Positions 22,632 through 30,092 of a DNA stretch of 64,000 nt are shown one piece after another; position 1 is the stretch's first letter, and each line of letters begins with the position of its first letter. The notes under the pieces are model-generated. The model ran no database searches and was not told the origin of the DNA. It saw only the letters and a list, made by a program, of their open reading frames with translations. Position numbers and translations under genes: made by a program. This DNA is from Streptomyces sp. NBC_01429 (GTDB lineage: Bacteria > Actinomycetota > Actinomycetes > Streptomycetales > Streptomycetaceae), in NCBI RefSeq assembly GCF_036231945.1, contig NZ_CP109599.1:4868501-4932500 (forward strand), written 5' to 3'.

Positions 22632-23555
22632 ATGTCCATAGATTCCGCAGATTCCGCGCCCGTTCTGGTCACCGGCGCCACCGGCAGGATGGGCGGTGCC
22701 ACCGCTCGCGCCCTGCTCGCCACGGGCGTTCCCGTGCGGGCCCTGGTCCGTGACCCGGAGAGCGAGCGGGCCAGGGCCGTCGCGGCGCTCGGTGCCGAAC
22801 TGGTCACCGGCGACCTCTACCAGCCGGACACCGTGCGGCGGGCCGCCGAGGGGGCGCGGGCCGTCTTCTCCGTGCAGATGCCGGACATGACCGATCTGGC
22901 CGGCGACTCCGAGTGGGTCCAGGGGCGCAACCTGGTCGACGCGGCGCGGGAGGCGGGGGTGGCGCAGTTCGTGCACGCCTCCGTCTCCGGCGCCGACCAG
23001 CACCGCTCCGCGCCCGGCTGGGCGGAGGGCCGCTGGGCGGCGCTGGAGCACTACATGGAGACCAAGAGCGGGCTCCAGGCCAGGGTCCGCGAGGCGGGCT
23101 TCCCGTACTGGACGCTCCTCAAGCCGAGCTTCTTCATGGAGAACTTCCTGCTGCCGTCCCTGCTGCTCCCGAAGGGCGTCGAGGGCGGCCTGGTGACGGT
23201 TCTGCGGCCCGGCACCGAGCTGTCCCTCGTCGCGGTCGCCGACATCGGCGCCGCCGCGGCGGCGGCCTTCGCCGAGCCGGAGCGGTTCCACCGCGTCGAA
23301 CTGGAGCTGTCGAGCGAGCAGTTGACGATGACCGGCGTCGCCGAGGTCCTCTCCCGCGCCCTGGGCGTCGAGCTGACCGCCCCGGACATGACCGAGGAGG
23401 AGGCGGGCGTCGTCGGAATACCGCAACTGCTCGCCGGGCACGAGTGGCTGAACCAGGTGGGCCAGCCCGCCCGCCCCGCGTACGCCCGGGACCTCGGGAT
23501 CCCGCTCACCGGCTTCACGGAGTGGGCCGAGGAGCACCTGAGGCCCGGGGCCTGA
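22632..23555 (+). CDS. NmrA family NAD(P)-binding protein
   Basis: A 307-residue SDR-like protein. The nucleotide-binding loop is VLVTGATGRMGGATARAL, followed by LVTGDLYQPDTV, FVHASVSGADQ and YWTLLKPSFFMENFL, characteristic of NmrA-like reductases or redox sensors. The active-site Tyr-x-x-x-Lys of classical SDRs is not obvious. The ATG at 22632 has GGGAG upstream; the GTG at 22626 would add two residues. Divergent TetR gene and palindrome imply inducible expression. Confidence 0.88.
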   Translation: MSIDSADSAPVLVTGATGRMGGATARALLATGVPVRALVRDPESERARAVAALGAELVTGDLYQPDTVRRAAEGARAVFSVQMPDMTDLAGDSEWVQGRNLVDAAREAGVAQFVHASVSGADQHRSAPGWAEGRWAALEHYMETKSGLQARVREAGFPYWTLLKPSFFMENFLLPSLLLPKGVEGGLVTVLRPGTELSLVAVADIGAAAAAAFAEPERFHRVELELSSEQLTMTGVAEVLSRALGVELTAPDMTEEEAGVVGIPQLLAGHEWLNQVGQPARPAYARDLGIPLTGFTEWAEEHLRPGA

Positions 23556-23668
23556 CGCTTGACCACGAGAGGCGTCCCGAGTAGCCCGGCCGAACTCAGG
23601 AAATGCTCAGAGAGCGTTGTTAGTCTGCGCGCCACACGCAGGCGTGGAACGGCTCTAGGAGGCAGGTA

Positions 23669-24238
23669 GTGGGGCGCGGCGGACAGTCTCTGGCACGGGT
23701 GGCAGTGATCGTACGGGCGGGGGCGGTGCCCCTGTGGTGGCTGGGGCTGGTGGCGGCCGGGATCGGGTTTCTGATTCCCGGGCTGACCGGCCGCCGGATC
23801 GGCGGTTACGCCGGGGCCGCGCTGTTCATCGTGTGCGCCGCCGTGGTCGCTCTCGTACGCCGTCGTCGCTATACCGCGTGGGCGGACGGCGCCTCGCGGG
23901 CCGCGAAGTACGACTACCTCCAGGACCGCGCGGTGACGCTGCGGAACTGGCGGCGGGCGCACCTGTGGTGGCTGCTCGCCGGGTTCCTGGCCGCGGTGGG
24001 CGCGTCCTTCGCGCTGCCGATCGCCGGGGGCCTCGTCCTGGCGGGCGCGGGCGCCGGGCTGTGGCTGAAGGCCGTCTGGCTGGGGGCGCGGGAGCGGCGG
24101 GACGAGGCGCTGCTGTGGGTACGTACCGACTGGGCCGGGTCCGGCCGGCCCGTCGGCAAGCAGGTGAAGGGGTACCGCACGACGGGGCTCGCGGCCGGTG
24201 ACGCCGTGGCCGGCGGGGCGCGGCGTCGGGGGCGCTGA
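23669..24238 (+). CDS. integral membrane protein of unknown function
   Basis: A 189-residue protein with four hydrophobic segments in two pairs: VPLWWLGLVAAGIGFLIPGL and GGYAGAALFIVCAAVVALV, then LWWLLAGFLAAVGASFALPI and GLVLAGAGAGLWLKAVWLG. A conserved-looking cytoplasmic loop RRRRYTAWADGASRAAKYD lies between. The GTG start is supported by a strong AGGAGG 7 bases upstream. The basic C terminus ends GGARRRGR. I recognise no family. Confidence 0.8.
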   Translation: MGRGGQSLARVAVIVRAGAVPLWWLGLVAAGIGFLIPGLTGRRIGGYAGAALFIVCAAVVALVRRRRYTAWADGASRAAKYDYLQDRAVTLRNWRRAHLWWLLAGFLAAVGASFALPIAGGLVLAGAGAGLWLKAVWLGARERRDEALLWVRTDWAGSGRPVGKQVKGYRTTGLAAGDAVAGGARRRGR

Positions 24239-24265
24239 ACCCCGGGGGGTCCACAGGACCGCCGC

Positions 24266-24307
24266 CAGGACCGGTGTCGGCTCGTTGCGGAGTCGGCGCC
24301 GGTCCTG
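24266..24307. terminator. candidate bidirectional hairpin terminator
   Basis: CAGGACCGG (24266-24274) and CCGGTCCTG (24299-24307) are exact inverse complements and enclose a smaller imperfect stem (GGCTC/GAGTC). It lies between the convergent membrane-protein gene and the roadblock gene. There is no T run, as is common in streptomycetes. Confidence 0.5.
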
Positions 24308-24336
24308 CGGTCGGTCCGGGGTGGATCCGTCGGGCG

Positions 24337-24711
24337 TCAGACCTCCAGGTCCGCCTCTATCTTCATCAGCTGGTGGCGGGCCATCGCCAGATTCGCCCGG
24401 GACCTGTCGAGCGCCAGGTAGAGGAACAGCCCGCTGTTGCCGCGCCCCTTGAGCAGCCGGATCAGGTGGTACTGGGAGCCGAGGGTGATGAGGATGTCGT
24501 CGATCTCGTCCTTCATGCCGAGCAGCTCCATGGTGCGGACCTTCGCCCGGACCACATCGGTGTTGCCCGCCGCGGCGACCGTCAGGTCGAGATCCTTGCT
24601 GCCGCCGACCGTGCCCAGGGCCATGCCGCTGGAGTAGTCGACGAGGGCCGCCCCCAGGGCGCCTTCTATGACGGTGGTGGCTTCCTTGAGAGCGGCTTCG
24701 GTGGTGGCCAT
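24337..24711 (-). CDS. roadblock/LC7 domain protein
   Basis: A 124-residue single-domain protein of the roadblock/LC7 (MglB-like) family: GALGAALVDYSSGMALGTVG, MKDEIDDILITLGSQYHLIR, FLYLALDRSRANLAMARHQL. In other bacteria such proteins regulate small Ras-like GTPases or form scaffolds. It is the most downstream member of a group of reverse-strand genes at 24337-26589 that includes two more roadblock proteins and a DUF4388-like protein. No GTPase gene is adjacent. Confidence 0.88.
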   Translation of the reverse strand: MATTEAALKEATTVIEGALGAALVDYSSGMALGTVGGSKDLDLTVAAAGNTDVVRAKVRTMELLGMKDEIDDILITLGSQYHLIRLLKGRGNSGLFLYLALDRSRANLAMARHQLMKIEADLEV

Positions 24712-24810
24712 GAATATCGTGCTTCCCTTCCGTCCGGTGGCGGCGGCCCGGGGGGTTCCGGGCGGCCGGGTGTCGTGTGGTGTCGGCGTCGGTGTGGGTG
24801 TCGTCGCCGG

Positions 24811-25203
24811 TCAGGCGTTCTCCAGCCGTTCGAGGGCGCCGTCGACCAGTTCCCCGATGCGGGCGCTGGACCTGCGCGCCTCCAGATGGAGCCGGCCCAC
24901 ATTGGTCCTCGGATCCGCCAGCAGCGTCAGAACGGCGGAGGAGCCCGCCGCGTACGTCGCGACGTAGCCCAGCTCTCCCCGGATCAGCAGCTCCCGGAAT
25001 CCGCCCTGGCCCGTGGCGTCCGTCAGCCGCAGGGCGACGCCCAGCGCGGCGGCGGTGAGGGCGGCCACGCCCTCGGCCTCCACGTCGGCCGTGTCCTGGG
25101 CCAGCACCAGGCCGTCGGTACTGGCCGCGAGCGCCCCGCTGAGCTGGGGGAGGCGGGCCCGCAGGCGCCTCAGCTCACCGAGTACGTCGGCTTCTGCCGT
25201 CAT
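24811..25203 (-). CDS. roadblock/LC7 domain protein
   Basis: A 130-residue protein: LPQLSGALAASTDGLVLAQD, AALTAAALGVALRLTDATG and LGYVATYAAGSSAVLTLLAD follow the roadblock fold pattern. Helices at the N terminus (EADVLGELRRLRARL) and C terminus are extended. The ATG at 25203 has GGAG 9 bases upstream; a longer start at 25248 is possible. It lies in the same-strand group as the adjacent roadblock and DUF4388-like genes. Confidence 0.85.
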   Translation of the reverse strand: MTAEADVLGELRRLRARLPQLSGALAASTDGLVLAQDTADVEAEGVAALTAAALGVALRLTDATGQGGFRELLIRGELGYVATYAAGSSAVLTLLADPRTNVGRLHLEARRSSARIGELVDGALERLENA

Positions 25204-25300
25204 CAGCTGTCTCCTCTCGGCACGCGCCCGCAACGTGCGCCTCATGACCATGACGGCGCGGCGCGGTCCGGGTGACGGTGACGGTGGATGGAGCGGGGGG

Positions 25301-26095
25301 TCACAGGCTTGCCTCCAGGGCGTCGCGTAGCCGGCGGAGCAGGGCGATGTCCGGATCGCCGGAGACGGTCGCGACCCACGCGGGGAGCGTCGGGAGTGCG
25401 GCCGTCTCCGGTTCCTCGGGCGTCTCGACCAGACCGGCGGCGGCCAGCCGCCGGATGTCGAGAAGGGTGTGGAACGCGGGCCTGCCCAGGGCCCAGGCGA
25501 TGGCCACCGGCGTACGGACGCCGTCGGCGAGCGCCAGCAGCGCGCGCTGTCTGTGGGTGACGGCCTGCCCGGGTGCGGGCTTCCTGGCGACGACGGGGGC
25601 CGTGTCGACGGCCGCGTACGGCCATACCTGGTCGAGGAGTTCGCGCCTGCGCAGCGTCTCGCGTTCGACGGCCGACGCGGATACGGGGCGTACGGGGCCG
25701 ATCCAGTGCGCCACCCCGTAGCGGAAGCGGGTGGGGCCGCTGCCGGGGGAGAGGGCGAAGAAGGCGGCGTCGAAGAGTGCGCCCAGATGGCAGATCTCCA
25801 GCTCGCCGTCGTGCAGCCGGCCGCTGTCCACGAGGAATCTGCCCACCTCGCGGCGGGTGCCCGCCCGGTTGACGGCCTCTTCCCAGCCCGCGCGCGGTAA
25901 TCGGCCGCCCGCGGTGAGCAGGACGTCGATGCCGGGGGCGGCGGGGCTCTCGGCATGTACGACGCGGCCGTCGGTGAGATAGAGCGTGCCGTGGTCGCGC
26001 AGCAGGGCTCCGGTGGCGCGTTCCCCGGCGAGCCGTACGAGCATCGGGGAGACGGCCGACTGTATGCCGGGTGGTGTGGTGGTCCCGGCGGTCAT
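25301..26095 (-). CDS. DUF4388/PATAN-like domain protein
   Basis: A 264-residue protein. The N terminal half (LAGERATGALLRDHGTLYLT, DGRVVHAESPAAPG, GRLHDGELEICHLGALFDAA) resembles DUF4388/PATAN domains found in signalling proteins. The C-terminal part (RQRALLALADGVRTPVAIAWA to LAAAGLVETP) looks like a winged helix. Its ATG overlaps the upstream roadblock gene's stop (ATGA). Probably a signalling adaptor working with the roadblock proteins; function not established. Confidence 0.75.
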   Translation of the reverse strand: MTAGTTTPPGIQSAVSPMLVRLAGERATGALLRDHGTLYLTDGRVVHAESPAAPGIDVLLTAGGRLPRAGWEEAVNRAGTRREVGRFLVDSGRLHDGELEICHLGALFDAAFFALSPGSGPTRFRYGVAHWIGPVRPVSASAVERETLRRRELLDQVWPYAAVDTAPVVARKPAPGQAVTHRQRALLALADGVRTPVAIAWALGRPAFHTLLDIRRLAAAGLVETPEEPETAALPTLPAWVATVSGDPDIALLRRLRDALEASL

Positions 26096-26589
26096 CCCAG
26101 CACCAGCCGTTCGGCGAGCTGCCCCAGGCGGATGCGGGCGAGGGCGAGGTTGCCGGTGTCGCGGTCGAGCCAGAGGTGGAGGAAGACGCTGCTGTCGAAC
26201 GTCGTCTCCACGAAGCTCAATATGTGATACCCGGTGCGGGTGGTGACGATGAGGTCCTCGACGGGCGGGCCCTTGTCACCTGCGGAAGCGGCGGTGGAGC
26301 CAGGCGTGGTGGCGGGGGCCTGGGCGTGGCCGTCGGGTCTGGACGCCGGGGCCGGGGCGCGGGTCGGGGGTCTGGCCGGGGTCGGGGGTCTGGCCGTGGG
26401 CGCGAACGCCGAGTACTCGGCGGCCGCTCTGGCCAGTTCGGCCGTCTCGGCGGCGGTGGCCTCGTGGTCGCCGTTGGGCGATTGCCCCGCCGTGCCGAGT
26501 GCCAGTCCGCTCGTCCAGTCGACAATGGCCGCCCCGAGGGCTCCTGGCAGGGTCATCGCCTCCTCCAGGCAAGCGTCGATTCCGGGCAT
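26092..26589 (-). CDS. roadblock/LC7-like protein with Pro/Ala-rich insert
   Basis: A 165-residue protein that starts MPGIDACLEEAMTLPGALGA and contains AIVDWTSGLALGTAGQSPNG, then a Pro/Ala/Thr-rich insert of about 45 residues (65-110), then VEDLIVTTRTGYHILSFVET and LHLWLDRDTGNLALARIRLG. The two ends together form a roadblock domain like that of the protein at 24337-24711. First gene of the group, ATGA-coupled to the DUF4388-like gene. The insert is unusual for such a compact domain and lies in a surface loop by position. Confidence 0.82.
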   Translation of the reverse strand: MPGIDACLEEAMTLPGALGAAIVDWTSGLALGTAGQSPNGDHEATAAETAELARAAAEYSAFAPTARPPTPARPPTRAPAPASRPDGHAQAPATTPGSTAASAGDKGPPVEDLIVTTRTGYHILSFVETTFDSSVFLHLWLDRDTGNLALARIRLGQLAERLVLG

Positions 26590-26728
26590 GCGGATCCCCC
26601 TCCCAGCCGGGCGCGCGGGCGCACTGTCGTACGGCGGTAATCGAGAGATTACGCAACGTCCGCGCGCGGGGTGGGCGTTCTGGCATTTTCCAGCGGAACA
26701 TGCTCTGGACGGGCCGAGAGCTTTCGGT

Positions 26729-28237
26729 TCAGCCTTCCAGGAGGGCGTCCGGATGGGCCCCGCCCGATTCGGCCACAATCTCCGCGACGGTCTGCGCGGT
26801 CCGTACGGTCGCGAAGCGGACCGGTCCGCGCGCGGGAACCGAGAAGCCGTGGACACCGGGCCTGGCCAGGCTGTTGTAGGAGTAGTGGGTGGCGAAGTAG
26901 TACGCGCCGGTGTCGAGGGCCGCGACGAGATCCCCCTGCTCCAGCAGCGGCAGCGGTCGGTTCTCGGCCAGCAGGTCACCCGCGAAACAGGCGGGGCCCG
27001 CGATGTCCTGTGCCACGGCGGGGCCGGTTTTCGGCCGTCCCGCCGGGTCGTACCCGGCGATGCGCAGCGGCCAGGAGGCCGGGTCGTAGACGGTACGGGT
27101 GGCGACCTGCGCGCCCGCGTGGGTCACCGCGATGGGACGGGAACCCGAGGTCTTCGCGTACTCGACGCGGGCGAGGACCGTGCCGTGCTTGGAGAGCAGG
27201 GAGCGGCCGAACTCGGTCACCAGGCCGTAGCGCCCGTCCAGCAGTCCGGGGACGGTCTCGCTCAGCAGCCGGGCGTAGTCGGCGTACGTCGGTGTCTCCT
27301 CCTCGGAGGCGAAGTTGACGGGGAGTCCGCCGCCGAGGTCGACGGTGTCGACCTGTCGGCGGCCGGCCGCCGCGTTGATCTCCTCGGCCAGCTCGTACAC
27401 CGCCCGTACGCCCCGCGCCATGAGTTCCAGCGGGACGCCCTGCGAGCCGGAGTGGGTGTGCAGCCGGGTCAGCCAGGGCCGGTCGAGGAAGGCCCGCACC
27501 ACCCAGGCGCGGGCGCCCTCGTCGCGCAGCGCGACCCCGAACTTGGAGGTGGCGGTCGCGGTGGACAGGGCGCCGATGGAGCCGCCGCCGAGCTGCGGGT
27601 TGACCCGCAGGCCGCGCGGCGAGACGGTGGGCGCCGAGGCGGTCAGCGCGTCGAGGCGCGCCAGCTCCTGCGGGTTGTCCGCGTTGACGGCGATGCCCAG
27701 CGCGAGCGCCTCGCGCAGCTCGGAGACGGTCTTGGCGGGCGAGTCGAGGACGGTGCGCTCCGCCGGTATCCCGGCCGCCCGCGCGAGGGCCAGCTCCCCG
27801 GGGCTGGCGACCTCGGCGCCGATGCCCTCCGCGTCCAGCAGGCGCAGTACGGGCACGAGCGGCGCGGCCTTGACGGCGAAGGCGTGCAGGACGGGGGTGC
27901 CGGGCGCGGTGACCCGGTCGAACGCGGCGCGGAGCGCGGCGGCCGAGGCGCGGATCCCGGCCACGTCCAGCAGGGCGACGATCGGCTCGTCCTCCGCGAT
28001 CAGCCCCTGCTCCACGGCCGCCCGCACGGCACGGTCGCGCCGGGCGGCCGCGTCGGCCCCGGGGCCCGTCGCTGTCGCCGTCCCCGGCACCGGCGCCGTC
28101 CCGTTCTCCGTTGTCGACGCGGTCCCCGCCGCCGTCGTGCCGCCCGGACCGGCCGGGCCGCCCGGATCGCCCGGACCGGCCGTGTCGTGCCGTGCGTCGT
28201 GATCCGCGTTCTTGCCGCTGTCCCGCACCGAAGCCAT
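26729..28237 (-). CDS. PLP-dependent group IV decarboxylase (diaminopimelate decarboxylase-like)
   Basis: A 502-residue fold III decarboxylase. The PLP lysine is K123 in LHAFAVKAAPL; HTHSGSQG, VDLGGGLPVNF and GPACFAGDLLA follow. Diaminopimelate decarboxylases have C-E-S-G-D at the last site; here it is CFAGD, so the Glu that helps bind substrate is changed. The first 65 residues are Gly/Thr/Ala low complexity. It is therefore probably not the housekeeping LysA. It could act on another amino acid. Transcribed divergently from hutU; the ATG at 28237 has GGAGG close by, and ATG 28294 is an alternative. Confidence 0.82.
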   Translation of the reverse strand: MASVRDSGKNADHDARHDTAGPGDPGGPAGPGGTTAAGTASTTENGTAPVPGTATATGPGADAAARRDRAVRAAVEQGLIAEDEPIVALLDVAGIRASAAALRAAFDRVTAPGTPVLHAFAVKAAPLVPVLRLLDAEGIGAEVASPGELALARAAGIPAERTVLDSPAKTVSELREALALGIAVNADNPQELARLDALTASAPTVSPRGLRVNPQLGGGSIGALSTATATSKFGVALRDEGARAWVVRAFLDRPWLTRLHTHSGSQGVPLELMARGVRAVYELAEEINAAAGRRQVDTVDLGGGLPVNFASEEETPTYADYARLLSETVPGLLDGRYGLVTEFGRSLLSKHGTVLARVEYAKTSGSRPIAVTHAGAQVATRTVYDPASWPLRIAGYDPAGRPKTGPAVAQDIAGPACFAGDLLAENRPLPLLEQGDLVAALDTGAYYFATHYSYNSLARPGVHGFSVPARGPVRFATVRTAQTVAEIVAESGGAHPDALLEG

Positions 28238-28276
28238 GTCCTCCAGCCAATCATCCGCGGGACGGCCACGCAGCTG

Positions 28277-28305
28277 TTGACTACAAGTATTCATCCGTCC
28301 AGGAT
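28277..28305 (+). promoter_or_regulatory. candidate hutU promoter
   Basis: TTGACT (28277-28282) and CAGGAT (28300-28305) are 17 bases apart, close to the streptomycete vegetative consensus. The predicted transcript would have a leader of about 50 bases before the hutU ATG. Confidence 0.65.
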
Positions 28306-28312
28306 GTGAATA
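28288..28312. promoter_or_regulatory. imperfect inverted repeat overlapping hutU -10
   Basis: TATTCATCC and GGATGTGAATA face each other around GTCCA, with a 2-base difference between arms. The repeat covers the -10 element and the likely start site, so a protein bound here would block hut transcription. Repression of hut operons by a dedicated regulator in the absence of urocanate is known in other bacteria. Confidence 0.5.
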
Positions 28313-28361
28313 GTTTGACCAACGGATTCGTCAGTGGCTCCACGCCGGAGGAGGCATCGCC

Positions 28362-30092
28362 ATGTCAGGACCCCGCCCCGTACGGGCACCGCGCGGTACG
28401 GAACTGAGCGCCCTGGGATGGCAGCAGGAAGCCGCCCTGCGCATGCTCCAGAACAACCTCGACCCCGAGGTCGCCGAACACCCCGACCAGCTCGTCGTCT
28501 ACGGCGGCACCGGCAAGGCCGCCCGCGACTGGCGCTCCTTCGACGCCATGGTCCGCACGCTGCGCACGCTCAAGCAGGACGAGACGATGCTCGTCCAGTC
28601 CGGCCGGCCGGTGGGCGTCATGCAGACCCACGAGTGGGCGCCGCGCGTGCTGCTCGCCAACTCCAACCTGGTCGGCGACTGGGCGAACTGGGAGGAGTTC
28701 CGGCGGCTGGAATCCCTCGGGCTGACCATGTACGGCCAGATGACGGCCGGTTCCTGGATCTACATCGGCACCCAGGGCATCCTCCAGGGCACCTACGAGA
28801 CGTTCGCCGCCGTCGCCGCGAAGCGCTTCGGCGGGACGCTCGCAGGGACGATCACCCTCACCGCCGGACTGGGCGGCATGGGCGGCGCCCAGCCGCTGGC
28901 CGTGACCATGAACGACGGCGTGGTGATCTGTATCGACTGCGACCCGCGCGCCATCGACCGCCGCATCGAGCACCGCTACCTCGACGTGAAGGCCGACAGC
29001 CCGGCCCACGCGCTCCAGCTCGCGACCGAGGCCAGGGACGCGCGCAGGCCGCTCTCCATCGGGCTGCTGGGCAACGCGGCGGAGCTGCTGCCGCGCATGC
29101 TCGCCGAGGGCGCCCCCATCGACATCGTCACGGACCAGACCTCCGCCCACGACCCGCTGGCGTATCTGCCGCTCGGCGTCGACTTCGACGACATGGCCTC
29201 GTACGCCGCCGAGAAGCCCGCCGACTTCACGCTGCGGGCCCGCGAGTCCATGGCGCGGCACGTCGAGGCGATGGTCGGCTTCATGGACGCGGGCGCCGAG
29301 GTCTTCGACTACGGCAACTCCATCCGGGGCGAAGCCCGACTGGCCGGATACGGGCGCGCCTTCGCCTTCCCCGGCTTCGTGCCCGCCTATATCCGCCCGC
29401 TCTTCTGCGAGGGGAGGGGCCCGTTCCGCTGGGCGGCCCTGTCCGGTGAGGCGTCCGACATCCACAAGACGGACAAGGCGATCCTCGAACTCTTCCCCGA
29501 GGGCGACTCCGCGCAGAACGAATCCCTGCACCGCTGGATCAGGATGGCGGGCGAACGCGTCCACTTCCAGGGCCTGCCCGCCCGCATCTGCTGGCTCGGC
29601 TACGGCGAGCGGGACAGGGCGGGCGAGCGCTTCAACGACATGGTCGCCTCCGGTGAACTCGCCGCCCCGCTGGTCATCGGCCGCGACCACCTCGACTGCG
29701 GCTCGGTCGCCTCCCCGTACCGCGAGACCGAGGCCATGCTCGACGGCTCCGACGCCATCGCGGACTGGCCCCTCCTCAACGCCATGGTCAACGTCGCCTC
29801 CGGCGCCTCCTGGGTCTCCATCCACCACGGCGGCGGTGTCGGCATGGGCCGCTCGATCCACGCGGGCCAGGTCTCGGTGGCGGACGGCACGAAGCTCGCG
29901 GGCGAGAAGATCCGCCGCGTCCTCACCAACGACCCCGGCATGGGCGTCATCCGCCATGTCGACGCGGGCTACGACCTCGCGGAGTCGGTCGCGGACGAGC
30001 GCGACGTCCGCATCCCGATGCGGGAGCACGCCCACGCGGACCCGGGCGACGTCACGCCCGGCGCCGCCCCGGCCGAGGGCGGCACGGCATGA
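28362..30092 (+). CDS. hutU: urocanate hydratase
   Basis: Converts urocanate to 4-imidazolone-5-propionate with bound NAD+. The 576-residue protein has the family length and signature blocks NNLDPEVAEHPDQLVVYGG, GGMGGAQPLAVTMNDGV, FDYGNSIRGEA (active-site region), and SIHHGGGVGMGRSIHAGQV. GGAGGAGG upstream supports the ATG at 28362. First gene of the hut operon; its stop overlaps the next start as ATGA. hutH proper is not next to it, as is common in streptomycetes. Confidence 0.97.
   Translation: MSGPRPVRAPRGTELSALGWQQEAALRMLQNNLDPEVAEHPDQLVVYGGTGKAARDWRSFDAMVRTLRTLKQDETMLVQSGRPVGVMQTHEWAPRVLLANSNLVGDWANWEEFRRLESLGLTMYGQMTAGSWIYIGTQGILQGTYETFAAVAAKRFGGTLAGTITLTAGLGGMGGAQPLAVTMNDGVVICIDCDPRAIDRRIEHRYLDVKADSPAHALQLATEARDARRPLSIGLLGNAAELLPRMLAEGAPIDIVTDQTSAHDPLAYLPLGVDFDDMASYAAEKPADFTLRARESMARHVEAMVGFMDAGAEVFDYGNSIRGEARLAGYGRAFAFPGFVPAYIRPLFCEGRGPFRWAALSGEASDIHKTDKAILELFPEGDSAQNESLHRWIRMAGERVHFQGLPARICWLGYGERDRAGERFNDMVASGELAAPLVIGRDHLDCGSVASPYRETEAMLDGSDAIADWPLLNAMVNVASGASWVSIHHGGGVGMGRSIHAGQVSVADGTKLAGEKIRRVLTNDPGMGVIRHVDAGYDLAESVADERDVRIPMREHAHADPGDVTPGAAPAEGGTA

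Noticed and set aside
26729..28237. Housekeeping lysA
   Set aside because: The Cys-Glu active-site pair is Cys-Phe and the N terminus is extended; streptomycete lysA is normally near thrA/argS genes.
28365..30035. 556-codon reverse open frame over hutU
   Set aside because: Antisense shadow produced by high GC at third positions; no start signal.
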